Source of the DNA: Mya arenaria
Lineage: Eukaryota > Mollusca > Bivalvia > Myida > Myidae
Assembly (NCBI RefSeq): GCF_026914265.1
Contig: NC_069135.1
Span: 575,001 to 639,000 of the forward strand
Reading direction: 5' to 3'
DNA length: 64,000 bases
Below, piece after piece: positions 25,171 through 37,611 of the stretch; the stretch's first letter is position 1; each line of letters opens with the position of its first letter. The position numbers were made by a program, and so were the translations under genes. The notes below the pieces were generated by a model. That model made no database searches and was not told the origin of the DNA. It saw nothing but the letters and a program-made list of their open reading frames with translations.

Positions 25171-25186
25171 TCATCATAATCATCAT

Positions 25187-25235
<49 letters not shown>
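25108..25235. repeat. (ATC)n-(AGC)n compound microsatellite
   Basis: About 28 ATC units with small interruptions, then about 12 CAG units. It lies about 375 bp beyond the stop codon of DUF3011 copy 4. Confidence 0.95.
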
Positions 25236-25236
<1 letters not shown>

Positions 25237-25609
25237 GCATTATCAGCATCATCATGCAATCTCTTTCCTATCCATACCATTAAACGTATGCTTTGTGTTC
25301 TTCATCAGTAGTTTTGTAAATAATGTACATAGGGTTTGCGTTCATTGTCATCGCTTGAATGTATCTTGTATATCACTCTCAAAGAAAATAAAGAGAATAG
25401 TAATAATTATTGCCTATTCGATTCTTTTGTCGTTTTTTGTTAGTTTGAAATGTCACAGATGTCGTTTCTTTCATTTACAATGGGTGACCATATGATAGTG
25501 TTAGTTGGACAAAGTAGAATACAATAAGGTGGAAAGTGAGATTGCAGTCGTTTAATAGTATTCGGAATGTACAATGCATGCACCAAATCATGTTTGCACG
25601 TTGACTTTT

Positions 25610-28600
25610 CTATTTGTAGCAGACATCAAAGGTAGCCCTGCACCCTCTGTTTACCCATATCGAATGGCTGTCTATTCCAAAGCTCCAATTCAATGTGCAG
25701 GGCGACTTTGACCTTTTACTCTTCAACGCGACCTTAGAAACTCGCGAGGCACCTGACACAGGGCAGCTCTTATACTTCCAGTTCCAGCTGTCGCAATTCA
25801 TGGAGACAAACTTCTGGCATAGGCATAGGGAGAACTCAGCCCGGCAGCCACGGTTAACCCATAACTTCCCCTTGTCGTAACCATAGCTAATCCCCAGAAT
25901 ACACTTGGATTTGGACAGCTTGTCGATAACCTGTATACAGATAATAAAACATGCTCGTGCAAATTATCACCCAGGTGACTTTTCCCCCAAAAAGTCTGTA
26001 ATATATGTTTTTAAATACATTCAAATAGGCTTACCGTCGCCGACACGTTTGTTTTCTTATAAACATTCGTTCCCTGAATGAAGAATATGAGAAAGGTGGA
26101 CTATTTTGTACAATGTGTTTTTTTACTGTATAAAGTGGGAGATCCCGATAATCTAGCAAATTGGAGCCCAATCTCATTTCTGAATTAAGCCTTTGAACAC
26201 TGGATTGACTCTGGTTTCATGTTTCAAAACGATATATTTTCATTATCTGGTGAGAAAGTCGAGAGAAGAATTGTGCAAACTTTAAAAGTGAAATGTAACT
26301 GGGTAACAGAGATAAACACAATAGTAAAATTATATTTATTTCGGTCTAAATTCGAATTTCACGAGTGTCATATAAAATATAGGTTTTCTATGATCAAGAG
26401 TGAAATAAAATACGATCTTGCACTGAAATAAACAAATTTTCTGTTTCTTTTATGCTTATTTTCGGAGTTTTATAAGTATTTTAATTCATTTTCTTAATTA
26501 TCCCTTTTAAGAAATGGTTATTTTTTAGGCCGTAAACTGTGGGACGCCCCTCACGCAAATTCTATACATAGAATAGCAGATGACGTAGCTGTCAAGTTTC
26601 TATTTCCGGTTCGTTGTGAAAAAGTTCTCTGATATTCTTTTTATAGTTAATTATTCGCTCTTTTCTAGTGCAAATATTTTATTAACAGTAATCAATAAAG
26701 TTTTATTAGTGCATCTTTGTTCCCAAATCATAACGAAAACACTTTTATATTAAGCGGGGTATGAATACATAACCAAATTACTACGCCGCCATTTTGTTGA
26801 ATGGAAATTTGAAAGGTCGAATGTGTTAGCAAAACAATTGCGGATAATTATTGGAATCATTTTTCTCAGTTTTAGAGTGTGTTTCATGATACATGGATGG
26901 TCAGTCATCTAACTGTCAGAGACCAGTCTGTTTGCTTGAAGACAGGTCGATTTCGAGGTAATTATGAGGTCCACGCTGGTTTGTTGACACATTTGAGGTG
27001 TGTTTGGTGTAAATAAATATCAGTAAATCTGTAAATAGTTGTGTGAATTTCAGGGAAGTTCGTATAACAAGGACAAACAGTTCAAAATAAATTTGAACGA
27101 TGATATAACATTTTATTTATGTTCGGACAGTTGTTTTCGTCTGTAATTAATTTGTTTGGTATGAAAGCAAACGTTCGATCATTCAGCTTCAAGGTCAAGA
27201 AAACGTTTGAACAACGGGATAACCATTTTTCTAATAAACGGTTAAGTTGTAAATTTCCAAATATGTCTTTTTTAATTTTACGTATCACTTCTTTAAATTA
27301 TAAAAATTCTATTTGCCAACATTTTCTGGTTCAAAGTGAAATGTCCTGTTTTGATCAAGGGGAAGTTACTACAACGGATTTTAAAAGTAGTTCTGAAAGT
27401 TGATATTTTCAATTGATATTTTCACTGTTGTTATTTCACTGATAAAACTCCATATTTCATCGAAAAGCATAAAAGAAAATATTATCAACTCTATTTTATC
27501 TGAAATAGGTTACTGCATTTACAAATCGTGTACGTTATTATATATCGGCCTTTTGAGTATTCAAACCCAATATAAAATAAAGAAGGTCAAAGTCGCCCTG
27601 CACATTGGATTGGAGTTTTGGAAAAGACAGTCACTCTTATCAATAAATTCATTATGAAATTTAAAATCATCTTGGAATGTTGTTAAAAATTAAGTTATAT
27701 TCACGCTCAAATCAAGAAATAATGCTGCACTCTTCTAAGAACTTTTCAAAGAACAATTTGACTCTGTACATAATCGGAATCACTCTCCGCATATCCATGA
27801 CAACCACGAACTATCACATATATATACGCACATTATTTTCACCACGCACAAAAGAGTTCCATTTTTACTTGATTTATTTTTTTAACTGAGGAGGCAGAAA
27901 TAGCATCTACCATAGCCGCTCGTGTAAGATTATTTAAATATCATATGGCAGCATGTGTGGCATTGATATTGTCAACCCGAGAGCAGAATGTCACCCGAGG
28001 CGTAAGCAAAATTTGGCTCATTCCAAGACAAAAAAAGACAAAAAGTTGTCAAAACGTTCAATCTGTGAGAGCCGGCTTTAAAACAACTTACCAAAGCTAC
28101 AAACTTGTGGGTACAGCATACATTTCTAGAAAGTTATAATACAAGTACATGTAGTTACAATCTGGATGGTACTCACTGTGATAATGGCGTTGCCGTATCC
28201 TCCCGGGACTTTACATTCGGCATACTTGTAGCCATGACTGGAGCACCGGATCGTTTTTGTTTTGTCGCAACCCTCAGCTGTAAGGGAAGGGAATGTAACA
28301 AAGAAGGTTACTTCACATGATCTATTCCATGCCTCATTTGTCTATGATGCTGCCGTAGATTCTCATATGTGCATAGACATGTCAGCAATCCAACTGAGTG
28401 TAAAGTTCATGTATGATCCTACTATCTTCAAACATGTCCTTTTGGAAATCGTAAGGATGCATTACATTTTTACCGAGGATAAACTTTGAACTTTGTCATT
28501 TTAATATGGACACATTTTGGACTACCTAACATGAACGATTACATATAGGGAATGTCCAACAACTAGTATCTCACCTGCTACGAAAACGAGTAACAGCGCT

Positions 28601-28620
28601 GCAAGTTTCCATACAAACAT
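25610..28620 (-). CDS. Secreted two-repeat DUF3011-type cysteine-rich protein, copy 4 (3 exons)
   Basis: Minus-strand exons 28575-28620, 28177-28277 and 25610-25930 (46, 101, 321 nt) join into 155 aa. Signal peptide MFVWKLAALLLVFVAG. Exon 2 reads AEGCDKTKTIRCSSHGYKYA, and the 12-cysteine double-repeat pattern is complete. Both repeats have WVNRGCRA in place of the family's WVDRGCRA. Intron 2 is long (about 2.2 kb) and carries a stray exon 3 fragment on the other strand. Upstream DNA (28.6-31.2 kb) recurs at 14.2-16.2 kb and 22.3-23.5 kb. Splice signals match those of copies 1 and 3, and a 5' UTR acceptor (CTCTCTTTTACAG) precedes the ATG. Confidence 0.87.
27583..27635 (+). pseudogene. Fragment of DUF3011 exon 3, plus strand
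   Basis: About 53 bases (AAGGTCAAAGTCGCCCTGCA onward) match the part of copy 4's exon 3 that encodes KVKVALH-like sequence up to the second repeat's fourth cysteine region, with about 4 differences. It lies in copy 4's intron 2 in opposite orientation and has no splice signals. It looks like a rearrangement scar. Confidence 0.75.
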
Positions 28621-28692
28621 TTTTTTCTGTAAAAGAGAGGTATGCATTTTACCTGGATGAAGAATCAGTTTTAGCATTAAAAACAAATTGCC

Positions 28693-28693
<1 letters not shown>

Positions 28694-28739
<46 letters not shown>

Positions 28740-28757
28740 TAATAACAATAACAATAA
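28694..28757. repeat. (AAT)n microsatellite
   Basis: About 20 ATA/AAT units with a few AAC changes, just upstream of DUF3011 copy 4. Confidence 0.95.
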
Positions 28758-28779
28758 TAATACAATATGAAACAACTAA

Positions 28780-31205
28780 AACATTTACGTCTACTTACCG
28801 TATGATGAAACTGTAGGATATTGCCTTCGAAAAAGAATTTGTTTGCTTATATAGTAGATCGGAATCCGGTTAAAGTACACAATTTCGTATATCTGATGTG
28901 TTGTTTTTATCTAAATACTCGTTTACAAATCTAACGCCTAGAGGTGGAGGGGATTTACCCTCATCATTGAATAAGGTATAAAGCCAAACTGAGTAATGTA
29001 GTACCCGAAATGTGGTTGTGTAACAACGATGAACGAGATCTTAAACATTACTGTACTCTAACGAGGAGGAGATGTCTTTTAAATGTGACTGGCTGGCATA
29101 GGCTTCCGAATCATTGAAATTCTTTAAACTCTTTGAGGAAAAAAACAGGAAACTTTCTTTAAAGTTTTATCAACAGTGAAAGACTGGTTCCAGAGGAGCC
29201 ATTGCATTAACTCATGCAATTGTTGCCCAAATAGCTTTATATAGTAGCAGCAGCCACTTGATAAGTTGTCCCGTTTTTTTCGGTTTATATAGTGTTGTTT
29301 TAATAGATATTACCCAATCAATAAACATTTTGGCCAATTTCGACCAAATCAAATAAATAACAAGTTTTATACATGTGGCTGCAATTAACTGTGGAGCATT
29401 GTTTTAAAGCTGCAGCAGATTGGCCGGTTTAGCAACTTTTTTATCTGCCGTCATTGAATAAGCCTTTTTGCGTACCGTAAATGTGTGGAAACAAGTGTTA
29501 TTTAACTGTTGACAAAAGATCATATCGCAGTTTTAATATATACATTCAATAGTTGATGTTTAATGGCTAAAAGCGTTACTAACGCTTTTAAAAAAAATGA
29601 AACTTTCGGCAGTTTTCCAAACAGTTGAGATCTGTTGTTTTTTGTGAGTTTTCTTATATAAATGATACCTAAAAGGGCTGATTCTGCGACATCTTTTTAA
29701 TGTCAAAACTGTCTTTCTGTGAGAGTTCAGCTTTAATTTTAAAACACATTCAGTGGTTGGTGTGATCTGGTACTTGCCACAAAAATTAAACCAATGTTTG
29801 TAAATGGAACAAGGGACACAATATGCATTAAAATCATGCAAGAGTTATCCAACTTGCTTTACACAAACACATTGTTGGTGAGATTTGGACTAAATGATAC
29901 ATGCACGCAAAATTTTAAACATAATATCTGAGATAAAGAATGACATAATGTACATTATCAGCAAGATACAGTTGCCTTACTAAATTATGTGAGAATGTGT
30001 GATACAGTAACACATTGCATATCAATCTGAAACATCATTAGATTATAAAAATATGACGTTGACGCCGAGTCCAGGGACCGTTTTCAATAAAGATCTTAGA
30101 TTGAACTTAGAACTAAGATATTCAGCTGACCAATAAGCTGAATGGAATCACTGAGACATGTCTAAGGATAATATCAGTATTGAATACTAGCCCAGGGTGA
30201 CATAAATGGCTCTCCTTACTGCTCGAATAGTCATGCTAAAATATAAGGCGCGTTTTCCTTCATATGCGTTCCACTTTGTCTGATCCTGTTTCTGGAAGAA
30301 AATGTTCCAACTTGAGAGAATGTGGCAATGTCACTAGCGGATTCAGACGGAAGGGCGCAACCGCCCCCCGCCCCCCCCCCCCAAAAAAAAAAAATCGTCC
30401 AAGTTACTTTTTAATTCCATAAAGGATAACAAAAGTGCACCCAAAATGCACCATTTTGGACTTGAATTGTTATAAAGTGCCCCCCCCCCCCTTCCAACAC
30501 TTTAAACCAAATCGAATTCGATTCTGGGAGAACGTTGCAAATCCAAAGGTTACGCCCCTAATAGGTAACGGTCTTACGTCAAATTATGGATTCGCCCGTA
30601 AATCCGGTACTTATTTGCTGAAAATGCAGGTTGTTTCAATCTTATATAAAACTTGCTGTTCAACAAATAAGAATGACGTCCCTTGCGTAAGTTGCTAAAT
30701 TAACTAATAAGTTTCTAGGCTTTAGATCAGGACGTAGTTTGTCAGGTGTAACAAAGGCATTTTGACCTGCTCATTTCAGTAATTATTTCATTATTTTTCT
30801 GAAACGTATGAAGTATATCGTGATCAAGAATCAGATAAGATGCATGCATATGCCACTGCCTGTTTTCAAAAAGCATTACAATTTGCAGTTTATTTTTTTG
30901 TTTTAATTTCTAAACACTCAAATAAGGCATAAAAGAAATGTAAAACGAATATCTACGTAATGCATTTATTATTGTTTTTCATTAATAAGTACAGAATAAA
31001 TATTTCTGGACGGAATTTGTTTCTGATGGTATTCGTTGAACTCCGGGGAATGTACGTTCCTCCGCCATTACGTGATGTACTTCCGGAGAACCATGATGGC
31101 CATCTGCATGAACAAGCAGGCGGCGACAACCAGTCGTCCCCCTGAATCATAAGTGCACGAGTTTAGAATAATGGTGGTCTATTTTATCATAGATAGTGGA
31201 CTAAT
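28780..31205. repeat. Segmental duplication block upstream of DUF3011 copy 4
   Basis: This is the most complete version of the flank seen, inverted, at 14235-16160 and, with a deletion, at 22330-23510. It holds a MITE-like fragment at 29540-29740 and the GGATCCAGG-type element at 30325-30610. No supported gene lies in it. Confidence 0.75.
30325..30610. mobile_element. Short dispersed element with poly-C tracts, copy 2
   Basis: Inverted counterpart of 15160-15420 and relative of 44950-45205. It has two C-tracts around CCAAAATGCACCATTTTGGA, and diverged terminal repeats (AGCGGATTCAGACGG and TTATGGATTCGCCC). Confidence 0.6.
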
Positions 31206-33199
31206 TATACAATACTATACAATCAGTAGGATTCGTCCTAAATTAAAGTCGCTGTTCTTAAATTGAGTTTATATTTATCCATCTGCCGATCCAGCGAGGC
31301 TTTCACAAATCTACACTAAAGAACATTGTTAATCTTAATGTTTTTAAGCTAACTTTTCAACATATGTGAAAGTCAATCTTGTTGGTATCGCTTGTCCTCC
31401 GTTGACCCATAATACATAGAGGGTTACCAGGGATGAGATAATGGAAAAGCTGGCTGAACAATGGACGAAATACCTTAAAGTAATTTTCACTTAGGCTTGG
31501 ATTTTATTATTGGTCCCATACTTAGGGCATGCTATATAATCAACAAGTTTACTAACAAACTGATTTTATTATAAAGTTAAAATAAAAATATATATCCTTT
31601 TATCCCATTTTGGCTATTTTGATAAAGCTACGACAGTTAAATTCGACAATTTATTTAAGTGGAAATGTAAATTAATCAGATTTACGTTTTATTAGGTTAT
31701 GCAAACATCTAGTTACCAAAACTGGCATCAATTACATAACACTGAAACACACGAGAGCCTATTTCACGAACAGACTCTAAATGACCTAAAGGCACAAGCC
31801 GTTACTGAACAGAGAGCTGATATCCGACTATTTTAAGTGGAAATAGAACCAAAGATTTCTTGGGCGGTTAAAAGGATACCTTTGCCACAAGAGCACTTTA
31901 CAACACAGCATAAACAAAGATTAAACAAAACCAACCGGATGTTGACACAGCTCCGTCACAGTCGTCGTCTCCTGACGCCCCGGCCACCGTGATCCCTCCT
32001 GCAAGTATTTTCAAGAATGGTAAAACTAAATACATGGCTAGACGCCATACTCGAAATGTGGTTGGCTAGACGCAAAACTCAAAATGTGTTTATACAGTGT
32101 AAGCTTGTAAATAATTGATTAAACAAGATTTTGTAGTTCATAAACATTTAAAAAGATACTCAATTTATGAAAACTTTATCCTACCTAAAATAAACATTAT
32201 AAACACAAGTTTAAAATCCATGTTATGTTTTTAAGAGTTCTTGTTTTGTTGTGTCTGCTAATGTCTCACGATATCTAATATTCGATTGAATATATACTTT
32301 ATTTAAACTGTTTAATGAAAACGACTGCTGTTTTTGCAAAATTATCAAATTATCTCATCTATGTGGCGTAAATAATGAAAACTGGGGAATAAAAGCCTAT
32401 AGAATAACGACATAGATTTAATTACTGCTTTTCGACGTCCGAAATTACATTGATAGACATGCTTAACCAAATGAATACTTGAAATTTGATTTATGGTGTG
32501 AAATAATACCAGCCTACAAATTGGTTTTCAATTGTATCTTTAAAATCTAGACTTTTGTTCAAAACAGTACCATTACCAATATACTTCACATGACAAGCGC
32601 GTGATATGTTGACAGACATCATGGCTGTAAAGGATGTGTATTTTTATTGCGGTTAAAAAACGCTATTGTCAATTTCAAATACATACATCCATTATAAAAA
32701 AACAACAACCACATCAAACAAACTCGTCATAATAAAATGTAATAGATAGAGCACCCCTACCCTCGATGATATTGTTATTGCGTTGTACCATGCACCACTA
32801 CCTTAATTATTTATAAAAACAATCCACTCAAATATTTTAATTTGTAAGGGTTTTTTTTTGCTAAGAGTCAAGGAAAACATGTGTTGTAAATACTGTCAAT
32901 ACGTTAAAACAGCTATGAACTTCGTCTGTATGATAACCATTCAAGGGCGTAGCTAGAGGATTTTGAACTGTGTGCACAATACAATATTTTATTGCAAATT
33001 TTAAATATAATTAATGTAATTACATGTTTTGTGATAATTTTGAACTATAAGATAGAACTAATAAACGACAAATTCAATCCTCAACACAAACAAAGTGTAT
33101 TTAGAATGCATTAATGAAACAAAACAAACATATTTTACATTAATAATATGCAATGTCGATGGAATATGAGTGCGGTAATTCCCCGTTACACAATTAAAC
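31206..33199. other. No gene recognised
   Basis: AT-rich DNA without ORFs of note. A short GGGCGTAGCTAGAGGATTTT segment near 32945 resembles the end of dispersed repeats. Confidence 0.4.
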
Positions 33200-35388
33200 G
33201 CCCACTAAACGCAAGCTCCACCAGTTAACGGTGGTGCAAAACAATGAGCTGACGCCACTTCCGTGGTGCAGCTGTACCCTGTGTTAATTTCTACAATCGT
33301 GAATGTGATTTACATTTCATTTGATAATTTTATTAAACGGACATATTTCGAAAATCGGAGAATGTGGTACCATGTAAGAACATTTTTAACTGCATGCTGG
33401 CTACAATTTGGTCTCAATATTGTGCGAATTGTGGTGCCAGCTTCCTATCTATCAACTACCATATAAACGCGTCCAAAATTTACTCGAGGTGCAAATTTGC
33501 ACACGTTGCATTAAAACGCAAGATATCGTAATAAACACACCCCACTAGGGCATTCAACTAAAATCAAAATAATCTCAAATGCAGCTTCATTTAAATCCAT
33601 CATGAGTCAAGTAAAAACAAAGGCAGCATAACAATTGGCATTCTTAACAACAGAAGGCTTCTATCCAAACCCTTCCAGGGTCTGACCATTCCTGTTGTGG
33701 CTATGAAGTCAAGCATAGTCATAGATAAACAAACTTCAGAGAGTCTAGACTTAAGCAAGTCCAGTTCTCTATCATTTTCATAATGACTACAATAGAGCAC
33801 ACTTAGAGCTAAACAAACGCATGTGTAGCTCTAATTAAGCCTAATCAGTGCTAAACTGACCATATTTGGCAACCATTCTGCCCATTTTAAACCAAACAAG
33901 TTCATCTGCAGCTGATATTAACCATTCTAGGTCCCTCATACACCACATGTTTGCAACACGTGATTAAGCCCATTCACAGCCAAATAAACCCATGTGCTTC
34001 TCGCATAAGGCCTTTTCAGTGCCAAATACTACACATTTGGGTAACCATAAAGCCCATTCAAAGCCAGCCAAACCCATGTCCAGCTCTATCATTAACACTA
34101 GTACTCAATGCCATGTAGTGGCCATATTCGATTTGTCGGACATATTGAATATATTCTGAGAGGTCCTTACCCTAACCGTAACTGGGTAGTTTACTTAATC
34201 ATGTTAAAATTCCATGAAAAGTAAGCTGATGTCTTTGACATTTATTCCATTCCAAATTGGAAACAAATTGGTATTAGCATAATACAAAAAAAAATATGCA
34301 GGAAATCACAAATTTTGAAGGCGTGTCCGTACTTTGATTTTAAAATGACCTTGACCTTGAGTTAGTCAATGCAGCATGAACTAACTTAATGGAGTAATAA
34401 TTAGGGACATTAGCAATATACACTGAAATAGCGTCTCTATTTATTTAAATGTGTGAAATATTTAGAGATGGAAAAAACGTAATTAGATATTTATGGCGGC
34501 CATGTTGAATGACATTCTGGATTTCTTGGTCCTAGTTGAACATAAGTTACACAAAATTAAGATCAGAACTTCGATTTTTGAGGAATATTTGTATGAAATT
34601 TGAAAAAGGTCACTTTCAACATCTTAATATCATTAAACATCACTAAACAAGGTATTTATTGAGGTCACAGTAAATAATAAGTGTGGTAATGGCGGCCATC
34701 TTGAATTTTTGCGGCCATATTGGATAGGTCCAGAAAGGGTCCACAGCTTTTTCAGTCGTATTCATATTTCTCCAAGGACCAAATTTCAAAATTTTAACCC
34801 GATGTGCACATTGTTTTCACAATATCACCCGACTATATGTGTTGCAAGTCAAAACCTTATGTTACTTTAAGCGCAAAACGTACTCTACAACGCCACCACT
34901 ACTCGACAGCGCCAACACTAGAGCAACAGTGCCACCACCACTCGACAGCGCCAACACTAGAGCAACAGCGCCACCACTTTTATTATAACGTGCATATTTC
35001 ATTTTTAAGAAATGCGAATCAGTTGTGTTGTGTTCCGGCATGAGTACAAAACATACCAGTTATATTTGCATGCGCCAGAATGTTCTTACGTTGTGTGTAA
35101 GCTACGAAGTGCACTCGAACTGCTAGCAGATCACAAAATATTCACAAGCCTGATTCGATAGAAAAGCTCCTGGCACCACAGTTCGCACAATATTGAAATG
35201 AAATCTTAGCCAGCCTGCAACACATTGTCCAGGTTCCGAAGTATGTCCCTTTCAAAAAAAAAAATCAAATAAATATAAATCACATTCACGTTTGTAGAAG
35301 TAACACAGGGCACAGCTGCACCACGGAAGTGTCGACAGCTCATTGTTTTTGCACCACCGTTAAGTGGTCGAGCTGGCGTTTAGTGGTC
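33200..35388. mobile_element. Non-autonomous TIR DNA transposon, about 2.2 kb
   Basis: The left end (CCCACTAAACGCAAGCTCCA onward) is the reverse complement of the right end (ending GAGCTGGCGTTTAGTGGTC). Complementarity runs about 130 bp with few mismatches, for example CTTCCGTGGTGCAGCTGT facing ACAGCTGCACCACGGAAG. It resumes inward: CAATATTGTGCGAATTGTGG (33416-33435) faces the sequence at 35181-35200. No transposase ORF is present. Superfamily not determined; I could not define target duplications. Confidence 0.75.
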
Positions 35389-35439
35389 ATGAATTAAAAA
35401 GTCCTGACCCGGCGCCGTCAAGCCCCCACGTATTTGTTA

Positions 35440-36715
35440 AAAGTTTGCATTAATATGTCCGAAAACGTTTATAAGTGCGTACGAACACCAGGATGGGTAT
35501 CCAAATGGTTCCCTATACAACAAGGAACGAGACAGGGCCAGTGCTGGAGTCCATTTTTGTATCTCCTCTACATTAATAATCTTATGCACACAATTTAGAA
35601 ATCAAGGTACTCGTTGACTATATTAGACGCCAGTGTAGGTTGTCCAACGCACACCGACGACATGGTACTACTCTCACTCAGCAAAAATGGCCTGAGCGAA
35701 CTAATGAACATTTGTTATTCTAATTCAATCAAAGGACGATATCAGTATAATGCAAGTAAAACAAAAGTAGTTGTATTTAACGAATCAACGTCGATGTTCA
35801 CACGTAGTGAACGATCGTGGTGTTTAGGAACAGACTGTGTAGAAGAAATAGTCAGGGTACTATGTGACAAGTATATTATGAACTTAAATAAGAGTATAGA
35901 CAATGTATGCAGTAAATTAAGAAAAACCTATTTCGGTCTAACAGATTGTGGCGCATCAGAGGACCAAAGTCTACACCCCCTAACCATGAAACATTTGTAC
36001 GAAACGATATGGTAACTCAAATATTGCAGGACGGTGGCTCTAGCTCTAAGTAAAATTTTCAGCAGACCCTACGTTACTAGGTGCACACTATGTTCTGATC
36101 AAACGTATTTCATTACAGAACAGATTTTGTTATTTTGTCGTTCGAACGATACTACTAGGCAGTGCCTTTGGCGAAAATTAAGTTTATTGTTCACAGCAAA
36201 ACAGTATGACGAATTTTGTGAAATGCATTATTCAAAACAATTATTAGAAATGATGTCCGGCTTCCGATCTTTTACGCTCAGCGACCACAGTCGAGTACAT
36301 ATTTTCAAGACGGTACTACGATACTTACATTTTCTCAGCAAGCCACTGGCTCATTTTTTACCGCATATGTAATTACATGTGCAATGTGTGTAAACACACC
36401 CTCATTTGAAGTCTTGTTCATTTTGGTTGTTTTTGTAAAAGTAACTATCTATTTCACTGTGTTTACCTTACTTAAAAATATCACTCCTTTATCATTGTCA
36501 TAATTCTTATCTAAAATGCAGGACCATGTTTAATGTAGGGACATGTCATTTATTTCCATTCTTTGTATTGTTGTGTACCCTGAAATTGATGTCATGCATA
36601 CCATTTCCCTATTCTTTTCTATGTTATGATTATATATCAACTGTATATTCATGTATTGCATGTTATAAATATGTAATGCTCTCCATTGTTGGAGGAATAA
36701 ATCTATCTATCTTTC
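35440..36715 (+). mobile_element. Decayed LINE, 3' half of reverse transcriptase to tail
   Basis: Broken frames carry RT motifs: IQQGTRQGQCWSPFLY near 35515-35565, then a degraded catalytic box (HTDDMVLLS, from the usual YADD type) at 35655-35680, then thumb sequence ending in SKTKVVVFNE. A further C-terminal piece is at 36034-36372. The 3' end has AATAAA followed by ATCTATCTATC (36696-36715), a LINE-like tail. Truncated at the 5' side just beyond the neighbouring TIR element. Similar to the LINE at 19690-22130. Confidence 0.75.
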
Positions 36716-37097
36716 TATATACATTTGTATATCAGCGTTTCATGCAGTAATAATCGTTCATTCGTTAATGTTCATAAATTGTGTGCACTAAACGAGTGAA
36801 TTATAAAACTATAAAAAATAAGGAAAACCTTTTTCTCCACAAAAGTTTATAAAGATTGTATCATGTTGTATAGTCAATTCAGACGTTTAGATTACGGACA
36901 CCATTATGCATAAATAGCATGGATGTCATTGTGCACGCATGTTTTTTTTTTTATTTATTTTTTAATCAAGTGGCGATGCCCATTCCCCTGATTTTGAGTG
37001 ACACCGCCGTTATAATGAACCGTTGTTTTTTTACGCCAGCAAGTGTTCGTGACAATAATACGATATTGACAAGAAAATTATAAAAAAGGAATTCCAA
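36716..37097. other. No gene recognised
   Basis: AT-rich spacer between a LINE tail and a tRNA gene. Confidence 0.4.
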
Positions 37098-37168
37098 GCC
37101 CCCAGTGAGGATCGAACTCACGACCCCTGGTTTACAAGACCAGTGCTCTACCACTGAGCTATGGAGGC
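37098..37168 (-). tRNA. tRNA-Thr (anticodon UGU)
   Basis: The minus strand folds as a full cloverleaf of 71 nt: acceptor GCCTCCA with TGGGGGC, D arm GCTC-AGTGGTA-GAGC, anticodon arm CTGGT-CTTGTAA-ACCAG, T arm GTGAG-TTCGATC-CTCAC. Loop CTTGTAA puts UGU at the anticodon, which reads ACA (Thr). Box A (TAGCTCAGTGG) and box B (GGTTCGATCC-like) promoters are intact. No intron; CCA is not encoded, as expected in a eukaryote. Confidence 0.93.
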
Positions 37169-37611
37169 TTACAACTGAATTTACGAATTATTTGTAAAAA
37201 TACATTAAACAATCGGTTAGTACGCTCTGCCCTGTGTTAAGACCTTTCATTGGACAATGTAATATATTTTGACCAATGAAAAAGTAGAAATGGCCGCTAA
37301 CAGGTGTTTTCAGATATTTCAGGTGTAACTCTTGTATTTTTCAGCAATAAACGGAATATTTTAGAAAATATAGTGAATTTTGACGTCATTCGATAAACAA
37401 AATAAGACTTGTAGGTTATTTATTTCATCGGAAGAGCCTTCTCCTGAAAAATTTGTAATAACCCGGTTGAATGTAAACAATGATTTGTCATGATCATATA
37501 TTGTCATTTCAAAACAGTCAACATTGATACACACTTTAAACAGGAAGTGAAATCATGTAAGTTCAAAGTACATAAAATCGTTACACATCAGCATAGAAAC
37601 AAAAACAAAAC
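37169..37611. other. Spacer and probable promoter/5' UTR of the two-exon gene
   Basis: Between tRNA-Thr and the next gene. I cannot identify a firm promoter element. Confidence 0.35.
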
